DNA of 64,000 bases from positions 1,102,110 through 1,166,109 of the forward strand of contig NZ_JACHXZ010000001.1 in NCBI RefSeq assembly GCF_014192475.1, written 5' to 3'. Shown one piece after another: positions 1 to 8,694 of the stretch. Position 1 is the first letter of the stretch; each line of letters opens with the position of its first letter. Origin of the DNA: Simiduia aestuariiviva (lineage in GTDB: Bacteria; Pseudomonadota; Gammaproteobacteria; Pseudomonadales; Cellvibrionaceae). The notes beneath the pieces are model-generated. The model saw only the letters and a program-made list of their open reading frames with translations. It had not been told where the DNA came from and did not search any database. The translations under genes were made by a program, and so were the position numbers.

Positions 1-210
1 GTACCGACACGGCATAGTGCCGATAGGGCGCGGCAAATCTATGACAGTGATGTGACAATTGTGTGACGCAGAAAGATAAGTGACTGAGCTTGAGGCTTAT
101 GCGGGCTCATTAGTCCTATGGGAGTGTCCAGCGTGGCGCTGAACACACAGTCTTAGAACCTGTAGAATCGCACGGGCAAATTCCAGTAAAACGAAATGAG
201 GTAATTCTCG

Positions 211-1425
211 ATGGCAAAATCATTGGGTGTTGGCGGCGCGACACCAGAGCAAGCTCTGGCACAGTTGTCCGTTATGAACGCAGACATTGCACCGCTCGCG
301 CAGTCCGAGTTTGAGCAGCGTGTAGCGCGCGCCTGCCAATCGATGACTGAGCTAGGCATTGATGCCATCTACCTCAATGCGGGTACCAACCTCTATTATT
401 TTACCGGCATGCGTTGGTACCCCAGTGAACGCATGGTTGGCGCTCTATTGATGGCCTCCGGCGAATTGCATTTCATTGGGCCGGCCTTTGAAGAAAGTAC
501 CCTGCGCCAATACATGTTGCTAGCGGGTCAATTTCACGGCTGGCAAGAGCACGAAAGTCCCTACGCCCTGTGCGCACAGTTGCTGGCAGATAAGGGCCTG
601 TCCTCGGGCGTCATCGGGCTAGATGAAGCAGCCCCCTTTTTTATCACCCATGGACTCCAGCAAGCAGCTGCCGGCGCGCGCTGGGTCAATGCCGATGTCA
701 TCAGTGCGGCCTGTCGCCAAATTAAGTCCAGTGCTGAACTCGCGTTAATGCAGCGCGCAAAAGATATGACCCTGGCGGTTCACAAAGCCGTGGCCTCCAT
801 ACTTCGGCCCGGTATTAGCACCCTCGAGGTGGAGCGCTTCATCGATCAGGCGCACCGAGCCGTGGGCGCCTCGGGTTCGTCGTTTTGTATTGTATTGTTT
901 GGCGTTGCCAGTAGTTTTCCCCACGGCGTCAAAGAGCCGCAAATATTGCAGGACAATGATTGGGTGCTCATCGACACGGGCTGTCGCCTGCAGGGCTACA
1001 ACAGCGATATTACCCGCAGCTACGCCTACGGGGAGATCAATGAGCGCCAGCGACAGGCCTTTAATGCAGAGCGCGATGCTCAACTGGCGGCTTTCAATGC
1101 TGCGCAAATAGGCGCGCCCTGTGGTGCGCCGGACGACGCCGCACGGCGCGTGTTAGCAGAACATGGCTTTAGCGGTGATTACTCTCTGCCGGGGCTGCCC
1201 CATCGAACTGGCCACGGCTGTGGGCTGGATATTCATGAGTGGCCCTATTTGGTAAAGGGCGATACCACGCCGCTAGCGTCTGGCATGGTGTTTTCCAATG
1301 AGCCGATGTTGGTGTTACCGGGCGAGTTTGGCGTGCGGCTAGAGGATCATTTTTATATGACGGAAGATGGCCCGCGTTGGTTTACCCAGCCCTCGCCATC
1401 CCTTGAAAACCCGTTCGGATTGTAA
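211..1425 (+). CDS. M24 family metallopeptidase (Xaa-Pro peptidase-like)
   Basis: Probable cytosolic metallopeptidase of the pita-bread (Xaa-Pro dipeptidase/creatinase) fold, 404 aa. The C-terminal half carries the expected two-metal ligands in order: Asp in LIDTG, Asp in NSDITR, His in GHGCGLDIHE, Glu in SNEPM and Glu in RLEDH. The N-terminal ~170 residues match a creatinase-type N domain. The ATG start follows a GAGGT ribosome site about 8 bases upstream; an in-frame ATG at 274 is a less likely alternative. The substrate cannot be told from sequence: proline dipeptidase, aminopeptidase P-like or ectoine-hydrolase-like roles are all possible. The next gene begins 15 bases downstream, so the two are probably cotranscribed. 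Confidence 0.88.
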   Translation: MAKSLGVGGATPEQALAQLSVMNADIAPLAQSEFEQRVARACQSMTELGIDAIYLNAGTNLYYFTGMRWYPSERMVGALLMASGELHFIGPAFEESTLRQYMLLAGQFHGWQEHESPYALCAQLLADKGLSSGVIGLDEAAPFFITHGLQQAAAGARWVNADVISAACRQIKSSAELALMQRAKDMTLAVHKAVASILRPGISTLEVERFIDQAHRAVGASGSSFCIVLFGVASSFPHGVKEPQILQDNDWVLIDTGCRLQGYNSDITRSYAYGEINERQRQAFNAERDAQLAAFNAAQIGAPCGAPDDAARRVLAEHGFSGDYSLPGLPHRTGHGCGLDIHEWPYLVKGDTTPLASGMVFSNEPMLVLPGEFGVRLEDHFYMTEDGPRWFTQPSPSLENPFGL

Positions 1426-1440
1426 GGCTGGCGCCGGATC

Positions 1441-2256
1441 GTGGTTGACCAATTGAATTGTCCCATCATCTACACCGACGCTGTGCTGGCGGAGCACGCA
1501 GCGCACTTGGCGCAGCGTCTGGGTCAGCCCTGTCTCGGCCATAAAAATGCGTCGGATTTAGAGACACCGCCCTATGTTTTACAGTGCACAGAGATGGGGT
1601 TGCAGCTACAGCAAACAGGGGCGCGGGCCCATGGCCCGGTGTGGGTAGATTTTAACGGTGGGGGTGCCGACCACCGGCGCCAATATGGCGGTGGGCGCGG
1701 CCAGATGATCGCCAAAGCGGTGGGCTTAAAAGCCGGTGTTTGCCCGCTGGTGTTTGATGCGACGGCGGGCTTGGGTGGTGATGCCTTCGTGTTGGCAAGT
1801 TTGGGGGCGAGAGTCCTGTTGCAGGAGCGAAACCCGATTGTGCATGCGCTGTTGGCCGATGGGCTGGACCGCTTGGGTGCTGATCGTCGCGCAGAATTGC
1901 TGGCTGTGGCTGCACGTATGCGCCTATTGCCACAGGGCGCAGACTCCACCCAACGCATGCCCGCGGCGGATGTGGTTTACTTAGACCCCATGTTTCCTGC
2001 GCGTCAGAAGCAGGCTGCCGTCAAAAAGGAAATGACCGCATTTCACACGCTCGTGGGCGAGGACGATGATCAGGACGCACTGCTGTCATTGGCGCTCGCG
2101 CAAGCCCGCTACCGCGTAGTGGTCAAGCGACCACGCAAAGCGCCCTGTCTGGCGGGGCGAGAGCCCGCGCTGACACTGGAGGGAAAGTCCAGTCGCTTTG
2201 ATATCTACCCCTTGAAAAAGATGCCCGATGGATTAAAAAGCGAGTGGTTAGCGTGA
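1441..2256 (+). CDS. rsmJ: 16S rRNA (guanine1516-N2)-methyltransferase RsmJ
   Basis: Predicted SAM-dependent methyltransferase that modifies G1516 of 16S rRNA, 271 aa (E. coli RsmJ is about 250). The SAM-binding motif is seen as FDATAGLGGDAF near residue 100, followed by the acidic LQERNP strand end and the VYLDPMFP active-site loop near residue 180, then the VVKRPRKAP segment typical of the family. The start is GTG. The last 9 bases overlap the 3' end of the convergent small membrane protein gene. Confidence 0.93.
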   Translation: MVDQLNCPIIYTDAVLAEHAAHLAQRLGQPCLGHKNASDLETPPYVLQCTEMGLQLQQTGARAHGPVWVDFNGGGADHRRQYGGGRGQMIAKAVGLKAGVCPLVFDATAGLGGDAFVLASLGARVLLQERNPIVHALLADGLDRLGADRRAELLAVAARMRLLPQGADSTQRMPAADVVYLDPMFPARQKQAAVKKEMTAFHTLVGEDDDQDALLSLALAQARYRVVVKRPRKAPCLAGREPALTLEGKSSRFDIYPLKKMPDGLKSEWLA

Positions 2257-2538
2257 ATGGTTGCGGTCGTCGGGGCGAAAGAAGTGCCACAAGCGGCTGA
2301 TCAACATGCGCAGGTGCGCCCCCATGGCCATAATGAACCCCAGCCCCGCCAGCAACAGCCCGGCCAGTGTGAAAGCCTCCTGCCTCAGCGACGGATCGAT
2401 CAGTTGCTGCGCCATGTAGACCAAGACCATGCCAACAAAAAACACCATGGCGCCCAGTTTGAATTGGGCAAACGCCTGACTCAAGGGGGCTTGATAGTGG
2501 CGTTTGAGTAGGTCGAGAAACAGCTGAAGTTTGCTCAT
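2248..2538 (-). CDS. Small two-helix membrane protein, function unknown
   Basis: 96-aa protein with two hydrophobic segments, about residues 28-45 (GAMVFFVGMVLVYMAQ) and 58-78 (LAGLLLAGLGFIMAMGAHL), and charged, Arg/Lys-rich ends. I do not recognise a characterised family. The predicted topology is an inner-membrane hairpin with both ends in the cytoplasm. It converges on rsmJ with a 9-base overlap and is divergent from the DUF523/DUF1722 gene. Its coding reality is supported by a clean start (ATG at 2538) and composition typical of a real small membrane protein. Confidence 0.7.
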   Translation of the reverse strand: MSKLQLFLDLLKRHYQAPLSQAFAQFKLGAMVFFVGMVLVYMAQQLIDPSLRQEAFTLAGLLLAGLGFIMAMGAHLRMLISRLWHFFRPDDRNHSR

Positions 2539-2698
2539 GATTGCAGTTTAGCAGCCCACAGTGCCCGCCGTTGTGATCCATTGTGTCTCATGGTTCGTAA
2601 ACCCACCCAACGGCAAGGTTGTGCTGACCGCTCCATCGGTAGGTGCGCCATTGCCGAGATTATGGGTAGTTAACGGTGACATAGCAAAGAGGCAACAC

Positions 2699-3661
2699 AT
2701 GGCACAGGGCAAAATATATACATTGGGCATTAGCGCCTGTCTGCTCGGCGAAAAAGTGCGCTTTAACGCCGGTCACAAACGCAGTGCTTTTTGTGCAGAA
2801 ACACTGGCAACCCAGGCTGAACTGATACCTGTGTGCCCCGAGGTTGCCATTGGTTTGCCCGTGCCTCGCAAAGCCATCCGGCTGATGCACGACGGCGACG
2901 ACTTGCGCGTGGTGCCCAGTAAAGGCGAGGCCGGTGATGTGGACTATGGTCCCGCCTTGCGCGATGTAGGTAAAGCGTTCATGGCTCGCCATCCCAACTT
3001 GGACGGTTTCGTTTTTATGAATGACTCCCCCAGTTGTGGCCCGGCCCATGTTAAAACCTATCGAGCCAATGGCTATCAGGCAGGTCGCGACGGTGTTGGT
3101 TTTTTCGCCCGAGCGGTGCAAGAAATAAATCCACTGCTGCCAGTGGAGGATGCAGGACGGTTGAACGATCCTGCGATCCGTGAAAATTTCATGGTGCGTA
3201 TTGGTGTTTATCGCGACTGGCGACAGCTCAACCGCGCGCCATTAACCGCCGGGTCATTGATTAAATTTTACAGCCCTTACAAGTATCTATTGATGGCCCA
3301 TTCGCAGGTGGCCTACAAACAAGTTGGGCGCCTGTTAGCCAATCACGAGCAGCGTCCAGTGGAGGATGTGGCACAGGACTTCATTGAGGCCTTGATGGCG
3401 GGGCTTAAGGTGTTGGCCGACCGCAAGGGCCACGCAAATGTATTGATGCATCTACTGGGGTATTTTAAGAAGCATTTGGACAGCGATGATCGCCAAGAGG
3501 TGCTCGCGGTGATTCACAATTATCGCAAAGGAATCATTCCGTTAGTCACACCTGTGACCTTGTTTCAGCATCATCTGCGGCGTGCGCCCAATGCTTATTT
3601 GCAGGCGCAGAAATACTGGCAGCCCCACGCCCCCGAGTTGGGCTTGAGAAGTGCAATTTGA
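2699..3661 (+). CDS. DUF523 and DUF1722 protein (YbgA-like)
   Basis: 320-aa two-domain protein. The N-terminal DUF523 part (residues ~7-150) contains the ISACLLGEKVRF start and a second conserved stretch, NDSPSCGP. The C-terminal DUF1722/YbgA part (residues ~190-310) contains FYSPYKYLLMAHS. The open frame runs up to 2561, but the ATG at 2699 is preferred because an AAGAGG ribosome site lies just upstream and the protein then starts like its family. Biochemical role is unknown. It directly precedes the photolyase gene, as ybgA precedes phrB in E. coli, suggesting a link to light or DNA-repair physiology. Confidence 0.9.
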   Translation: MAQGKIYTLGISACLLGEKVRFNAGHKRSAFCAETLATQAELIPVCPEVAIGLPVPRKAIRLMHDGDDLRVVPSKGEAGDVDYGPALRDVGKAFMARHPNLDGFVFMNDSPSCGPAHVKTYRANGYQAGRDGVGFFARAVQEINPLLPVEDAGRLNDPAIRENFMVRIGVYRDWRQLNRAPLTAGSLIKFYSPYKYLLMAHSQVAYKQVGRLLANHEQRPVEDVAQDFIEALMAGLKVLADRKGHANVLMHLLGYFKKHLDSDDRQEVLAVIHNYRKGIIPLVTPVTLFQHHLRRAPNAYLQAQKYWQPHAPELGLRSAI

Positions 3662-3692
3662 TGGCGCCTAATCGCCCTAATTTGAGAACTCT

Positions 3693-5117
3693 ATGGCCCA
3701 GTTGATCTGGTTTCGCTCCGACTTACGCATTGCTGATCATCTTCCCTTGACCTTGGCTCGCCAAAGTGGCGAGCCAGTGTATGGGGTTTTTGTTGTGACG
3801 CCGGCGCAGTGGCAACAACACAATGTGGGGCTGCCAAAACGGGATTTTTGGGCCCGATCGTTGATCGCCCTGCGTGCAAAATTAGCCAGTAAAGGCATTC
3901 AACTTGCAGTGCTCAGTGCCGACACCTTTGCACAGGTGCCCAGCGTGTTAATGGCATTTGCCAAGGACATCGGTTGCTCCCGCATCTTGTGGCACCGTGA
4001 ATATGGATGGGATGAACGGCAGCGCGATAGCGCCGTTTGTGAGGCATCTCGTCGAGCGGGCATCGCCACCGAAGTGTGCGAAGATCGCTGTTTGGTCATG
4101 CCGGAAAGTGTGCTCACCGGCGGCGGTACGCCCTATAAAGTATTTTCTGCCTTCAAGCGCAATTGGCTGGCTCAGCTTGCCGATCAATGGCGAACGCCAG
4201 CACCGGCAATCCGCAAGTCCGGTGAGGTTGTGGAGCAACTTCCGAGTCAATGGCAATCCGAGATCGCTGGGTTTTATCGCGATGGAGAGGACCCAAAACA
4301 GGTGCAGGCGCTTGCCACACTCTGGCCTGTGGGTGAGGCGGAGGCGAGCCGTCGGCTGCAACACTTTTTAAGCGAGCATGTTCGCGCCTACGGCGAGGCG
4401 CGGGACTTTCCTGCCCGGCCCGGTACGTCGCAATTGTCGCCATATTTGTCCATTGGCAGCATCAGCGCTCGCCAATGTGCGGCGGGCTGGCTTGCCGCGG
4501 CGGAGGGCGATTGGCACGATCCCCAGTTGCAGGTTTGGCTCAATGAGCTGGCGTGGCGCGATTTTTATCACTATGTGATGTGGCACTTTCCGAAGGTTTC
4601 CCGCAACCAGCCCTTTGTGGATAAAACGCGCGCGGTGGCGTGGCGACATGCTCCAGACGACTTTGATGCCTGGTGTCGCGGCGATACGGGGATTCCCCTG
4701 GTCGACGCCGCGATGCGCCAATTGTTAGCGACTGGTTGGATGCATAATCGATTGCGCATGGTGGCCGCCATGTTTTTAACAAAAAATTTGTTAATCGACT
4801 GGCGTAAAGGTGAAGCGTTTTTTATGGAGCGACTGGTCGACGCCGATTTTGCCGCAAACAACGGCGGTTGGCAGTGGAGTGCGTCCACCGGTACCGACGC
4901 TGCGCCTTACTTCCGCGTGTTTAATCCGGTGAGTCAATCACAGCGGTTTGATCCTGAGGGTGCCTTCATCCGGCAATGGGTGCCGGAGCTGGCACATTTG
5001 ACCAACAAGCAGATTCATATGCCCACCGCTGATCAGCGCGGTGACTATTCAGCGCCGCTGGTGGATCTAAAATTCAGCCGCCAGCGGGCCATTGAGGCGT
5101 TCGCCTCGCTGTCGTAG
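3693..5117 (+). CDS. phrB: Deoxyribodipyrimidine photo-lyase (CPD photolyase)
   Basis: Predicted light-driven repair enzyme splitting cyclobutane pyrimidine dimers, 474 aa, the usual class I length. The N-terminal photolyase domain begins LIWFRSDLRIADH (antenna-cofactor binding). The C-terminal FAD domain shows WLNELAWRDFYHY, TGWMHNRLRM, and the flavin-site stretch NNGGWQWSASTGTDAAPY followed by RVFNP. All of these are diagnostic. It follows the DUF523/DUF1722 gene by 31 bases, so the two are probably one operon. The 3' end lies 4 bases from the end of the convergent sdaA gene. Confidence 0.96.
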   Translation: MAQLIWFRSDLRIADHLPLTLARQSGEPVYGVFVVTPAQWQQHNVGLPKRDFWARSLIALRAKLASKGIQLAVLSADTFAQVPSVLMAFAKDIGCSRILWHREYGWDERQRDSAVCEASRRAGIATEVCEDRCLVMPESVLTGGGTPYKVFSAFKRNWLAQLADQWRTPAPAIRKSGEVVEQLPSQWQSEIAGFYRDGEDPKQVQALATLWPVGEAEASRRLQHFLSEHVRAYGEARDFPARPGTSQLSPYLSIGSISARQCAAGWLAAAEGDWHDPQLQVWLNELAWRDFYHYVMWHFPKVSRNQPFVDKTRAVAWRHAPDDFDAWCRGDTGIPLVDAAMRQLLATGWMHNRLRMVAAMFLTKNLLIDWRKGEAFFMERLVDADFAANNGGWQWSASTGTDAAPYFRVFNPVSQSQRFDPEGAFIRQWVPELAHLTNKQIHMPTADQRGDYSAPLVDLKFSRQRAIEAFASLS

Positions 5118-5121
5118 TGGC

Positions 5122-6510
5122 TTAACACTCCACCACATTGACGGCGTTAATGGCCAAGCCACCCTCGGCGGTTTCTTTGTATTTTGCCTGCATGTCTTTG
5201 CCGGTTTGGAACATGGTTTCGATTACGGAATCGAGGGACACGTGGTGCACACCATCGCCCCGTAACGCGAGTCGCGAGGCGTTAATGGCCTTGATGGCAC
5301 CCATGGTGTTGCGCTCAATGCAGGGAATTTGAACCAGCCCGCCAATGGGGTCGCAGGTGAGCCCAAGGTTGTGTTCCATACCGATTTCTGCAGCATTTTC
5401 TACTTGTTCATTGGTGCCACCCATGACCGAAGTGAGGCCCGCTGCAGCCATGGAACAGGCAACGCCGATTTCACCTTGGCAGCCAACTTCTGCCGCAGAG
5501 ATAGAGGCATTGCGTTTAAATAGCATGCCAATGGCTGCGCTGGTCAGCAAAAATTGCACCACAAGTTTTTTCAAACCCCCCATATCGGGCGTGTACACAA
5601 ACTTAACAAAGTAGGCGAGCACGGCGGGAATGACGCCGGCTGCACCGTTGGTCGGCGCGGTCACCACTTTGCCGCCAGCGGCGTTTTCTTCATTGACTGC
5701 CAGGGCAAATAGGCTGACCCAGTCCATGACGGCGAGGGCATCGGGCACACCATTTTCAAGCCGGTCCTGCAGGTCGTCGTTCAGTTCTGCCGCGCGGCGC
5801 TTTACACCCAGGCTGCCTGGTAGCGTTCCGCGTGTGCTGCAGCCCCGTTGGATACAGGCATCCATGACTTTCCAGATTTCATAGACGCCATCAATAACTT
5901 CCTGCTCTGATTTCTGTGACAATTCGTTGGCCATGGCCATCTGTTCGATGCGCAAGCCATCGCGCTTGCCCATGGCGAGCAACTCTTTGGCGGACTGGAA
6001 ATCGTAGGGCGCGTCAAAACCCGAATTTTCGGCGTTGGCAAACTCGTCTTCAGCCAGCACAAAGCCGCCGCCGATGGAAAAATAACTTTTGCTAAACAGC
6101 GCGGTGCCCGCGGCATCAAATGCGCGGCAGGTCATGCCGTTGGGGTGCTGGGGCAAGCTGGCGCCCTTGTTAAACAGCAGGTCGCGATCTTGCTCAAAGG
6201 CTACAACCTGCTCGCCAAGTAGAGACAGTTGCTGGTTGCTGCGAATGGCACTGAGCAAGGGTTCGATTTCATCGACCGCGACGGTGGCGGGCGCCTTGCC
6301 AGCCAAGCCAAGCAGCACGGCGGTGTCGGTGCCGTGGCCTTCACCGGTCATGGCCAGTGAACCAAACAGGTCTACGGTGACCCGATTGATTTGATTGAGC
6401 GGGCAGGGCAGTTCTTGGAGGAAGCGCCGCGCGGCAATCATGGGGCCCACAGTGTGGGAGCTGGAGGGTCCAATACCCACTTTAAACAGATCAAATACGG
6501 AAATGGCCAT
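5122..6510 (-). CDS. sdaA: L-serine ammonia-lyase, iron-sulfur dependent, single chain
   Basis: Predicted L-serine deaminase giving pyruvate and ammonia, 462 aa. It has fused beta (residues 1-~150, starting [17 protein letters not shown]) and alpha parts, as in E. coli SdaA. Cys residues consistent with the oxygen-sensitive [4Fe-4S] cluster are present in the alpha part, in [11 protein letters not shown] and LTCDPIGG...IPC. The start ATG has an AAGGGC-like ribosome site. Transcribed toward phrB; a 216-base divergent spacer separates it from the RibD-C reductase gene. Confidence 0.95.
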   Translation of the reverse strand: MAISVFDLFKVGIGPSSSHTVGPMIAARRFLQELPCPLNQINRVTVDLFGSLAMTGEGHGTDTAVLLGLAGKAPATVAVDEIEPLLSAIRSNQQLSLLGEQVVAFEQDRDLLFNKGASLPQHPNGMTCRAFDAAGTALFSKSYFSIGGGFVLAEDEFANAENSGFDAPYDFQSAKELLAMGKRDGLRIEQMAMANELSQKSEQEVIDGVYEIWKVMDACIQRGCSTRGTLPGSLGVKRRAAELNDDLQDRLENGVPDALAVMDWVSLFALAVNEENAAGGKVVTAPTNGAAGVIPAVLAYFVKFVYTPDMGGLKKLVVQFLLTSAAIGMLFKRNASISAAEVGCQGEIGVACSMAAAGLTSVMGGTNEQVENAAEIGMEHNLGLTCDPIGGLVQIPCIERNTMGAIKAINASRLALRGDGVHHVSLDSVIETMFQTGKDMQAKYKETAEGGLAINAVNVVEC

Positions 6511-6726
6511 GGAAATTTCTGCCCTTGAAAGCGATGTACGTCAGTTTAGCTGGTTGCGACTGGCGGGTCGGAATGCTAGGTGAGCTGTTTCCAATAGTCA
6601 ACTTGTGTTTCCAATAGGCAATTTTTGTTCAAATATTGGCGCATGGGGGAGTTTTTAAGGGCCAGTTAAGGAGCTTGGCCCAGCTTCACCTACACTAGTT
6701 GGGTGCCGTAATGAGAGTGAAATTTC

Positions 6727-7266
6727 ATGTCTTTGTGCAAAGCGTCTGTGTTTATTGCCAGCAGCCTCGACGGTTTTATCGCGCGCCCCAATGGCGACCT
6801 GGATTGGTTGCCTAGCGCTAATGAGCGCGACGATATGGGCTACGGCGATTTCATCAGCAGCGTCGATGTGCTGCTAATGGGGCGTCACACTTTTGAAAAG
6901 GTATTAGAGTTTGGCGATTGGCCCTATGCATTGCCGGTGCGAGTACTCAGCCGGCGAGGCGTGGAGATTCCCGAGCCCTTGCAGGATAAAGTGTCGGTCA
7001 TGTGTGGTGAACCAGGCGACCTATTGGCGACCTTGGGCGAGCAGGGATTTTCACATGCCTATGTGGACGGCGGTGAAACCATACAAGCATTTATTGCTGA
7101 AGATCTGATTCAGCGATTGATCGTCACCCATGTGCCGGTGTTGATTGGCTCGGGCCTGCGCTTGTTTGGTGAGTTAAAAGACCCGCAATGCACCGTGCCT
7201 TGGCGCCATCAAAAGACGTTTACTTGGCCAAACGGCATGGTGCAGAGCCACTATGTGCGCCAGTAA
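6727..7266 (+). CDS. Dihydrofolate reductase family protein (RibD C-terminal fold)
   Basis: 179-aa single-domain protein of the RibD_C/bacterial DHFR-like superfamily. Visible motifs are FIASSLDGFIARPNGDLDW at the N terminus, LLMGRHTFE near residue 55 and YVDGGETIQAF with PVLIGSGLRLFGE in the C-terminal half, the NADPH-binding region in RibD. It is probably an NADPH-dependent reductase, but its substrate is unknown; true folate reductase activity should not be assumed. It appears monocistronic, divergent from sdaA and convergent with moaE. Confidence 0.87.
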   Translation: MSLCKASVFIASSLDGFIARPNGDLDWLPSANERDDMGYGDFISSVDVLLMGRHTFEKVLEFGDWPYALPVRVLSRRGVEIPEPLQDKVSVMCGEPGDLLATLGEQGFSHAYVDGGETIQAFIAEDLIQRLIVTHVPVLIGSGLRLFGELKDPQCTVPWRHQKTFTWPNGMVQSHYVRQ

Positions 7267-7319
7267 TTAGCAGGGCTTGGATTTGCCACAGACAAGCGCA
7301 TACCATTTTCGAACAGCGA

Positions 7320-7790
7320 TTAATCGCGATCGTCTCGCTGCCAGCGCTTGGCCGACTCAGCATCCGAGGCTCTGGCGTCAACCCAGCGATCACCCTCAAC
7401 CGTCGTTTCCCGCTTCCAAAAAGGTGCGCGGGTTTTTAGGTAGTCCATGACAAATTCACAGGCATTAAACGCATCGCCACGGTGGGCGGAGTTGGCGCCC
7501 ACAAATACGATTTGATCGGACGGTTCAAGTTGGCCAACGCGGTGTAGGATTAGCAATTGCTGGAGTTGCCAACGTTGGCCGGCCTCTTCGCCAATGGCAT
7601 TCAAGGCTTTTTCCGTCATGCCGGGGTAGTGCTCTAGATAGAGGCCGCCGACAGTGGTGTCTAGGTTGATATCTCGCACCAAGCCGGTGAAGGTCACTAT
7701 GGCGCCAATGTCTGGGCAGTCTTGTCGCAATTGTCGGTAGAGTTTGCTCTGCGCGAAGTCTTCGGTTTGCACCGCCACATAGAGTTTCAT
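7320..7790 (-). CDS. moaE: Molybdopterin synthase catalytic subunit MoaE
   Basis: Large subunit of molybdopterin synthase, which inserts two sulfurs into precursor Z to form the dithiolene, 156 aa. The active-site region is intact: FVGANSAHRGDAFNACEF, then DYLKTRAPFWKRE, which carries the two conserved Lys residues. The start overlaps the stop of moaD by 4 bases (translational coupling), as expected for partners of one complex. No moaA or moaB lies nearby, so precursor Z synthesis must be encoded elsewhere. Confidence 0.96.
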   Translation of the reverse strand: MKLYVAVQTEDFAQSKLYRQLRQDCPDIGAIVTFTGLVRDINLDTTVGGLYLEHYPGMTEKALNAIGEEAGQRWQLQQLLILHRVGQLEPSDQIVFVGANSAHRGDAFNACEFVMDYLKTRAPFWKRETTVEGDRWVDARASDAESAKRWQRDDRD

Positions 7791-8035
7791 CCCCCGGTCA
7801 CCGGCGGAAAGAAAGCCACTTCGTCACCGTCGGCCACTGGGCTATTGGGTTGGGCCATGGTCTGGTTGATAGCCACCAACCATTGGGTGCTGCTTAGGGC
7901 ATCCTGCCAGTGAGGATAATCCTTGATGAGCTGGTCTATAACATCTTTTGCCGTATGCAGTGACTCCGAGTTGAGATCAACGCTATCGGTGTCCAAAAGG
8001 TCGCGCAGGCGCGCAAAAAATTTAACATTAATCAT
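7787..8035 (-). CDS. moaD: Molybdopterin synthase sulfur carrier subunit MoaD
   Basis: 82-aa ubiquitin-like sulfur carrier. The chain ends in PPVTGG, the Gly-Gly tail that is adenylated and thiocarboxylated and then inserted into the MoaE active site. The N terminus MINVKFFARLRDLL matches the beta-grasp fold. Located 4 bases after moaC and overlapping moaE by 4 bases, so moaC-moaD-moaE form one tightly packed minus-strand operon. Confidence 0.95.
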   Translation of the reverse strand: MINVKFFARLRDLLDTDSVDLNSESLHTAKDVIDQLIKDYPHWQDALSSTQWLVAINQTMAQPNSPVADGDEVAFFPPVTGG

Positions 8036-8039
8036 GTTG

Positions 8040-8522
8040 CTATTGCTCGTCGACTCGATAGTGGCCGCTTTTTCCGCCGGTTTTTTCCAGCACGCGAGCG
8101 CCGGTGATGATCATACCTTTATCCACGGCTTTACACATATCGTACAGTGTTAGCGCCGCCACAGTAGCCGCCGTGAGCGCCTCCATTTCGACCCCAGTTT
8201 GACCGACTAGGCGGCAGCAGCTTTCAATGCGCACGCGCTGGTGTTCAGGTTCAGGTGTGAGCTCAACTTTGATGTGAGTGAGCATCAAGGGGTGGCAAAG
8301 CGGAATTAAGTCAGCGCATTTCTTCGCCGCCTGAATGCCGGCAATGCGAGCCACGGCTAGCACGTCACCTTTTTTGTGATCGCCACTGTGGATGAGCGCC
8401 AAGGTCTCGGCGTGCATTTGGACAAAGGCCTCCGCCCGCGCTTCGCGCTGCGTATTGGCTTTGCTGCCCACATCAACCATATGCGCCTGCCCGTATTTGT
8501 CGAGGTGAGTGAGCTCCGACAT
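8040..8522 (-). CDS. moaC: Cyclic pyranopterin monophosphate synthase MoaC
   Basis: Enzyme forming cyclic pyranopterin monophosphate (precursor Z), 160 aa with this start. Family motifs are [25 protein letters not shown] and [12 protein letters not shown], containing the conserved active-site Lys, Asp and His. The frame extends to 8564, but the ATG at 8522 gives the usual family length and the usual opening SELTHLD, with a GAGAG stretch upstream. First gene of the moaCDE operon; its promoter should lie in the 172-base spacer shared with the GGDEF-EAL gene. Confidence 0.95.
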   Translation of the reverse strand: MSELTHLDKYGQAHMVDVGSKANTQREARAEAFVQMHAETLALIHSGDHKKGDVLAVARIAGIQAAKKCADLIPLCHPLMLTHIKVELTPEPEHQRVRIESCCRLVGQTGVEMEALTAATVAALTLYDMCKAVDKGMIITGARVLEKTGGKSGHYRVDEQ

Positions 8523-8694
8523 TTTGCGATCTCTCGTTTGGTGAGGAAAGTCTAATGATACCAAATAGGGCTTCGCAGCGGTGGTTGTGTGGCCATATGA
8601 ATTGCCCTAACTATACTGAAATATTGCACCCATCCCGCCGCTACAGATTGCTTGCTTTTAGCGGTGCTCAGGTGGGTTGATAGGGGACGATTCT

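Noticed and set aside
1-210. Possible tail of an upstream gene (frame 1 open to a TGA at 64-66)
   Set aside because: Only about 20 codons with no recognisable motif; cannot be told from chance. A TAGAAT near 164 was also too weak to call a promoter.
8523-8694. Molybdenum-cofactor riboswitch upstream of moaC
   Set aside because: The spacer is long enough, but I could not recognise the conserved stems by eye; a covariance search would decide.
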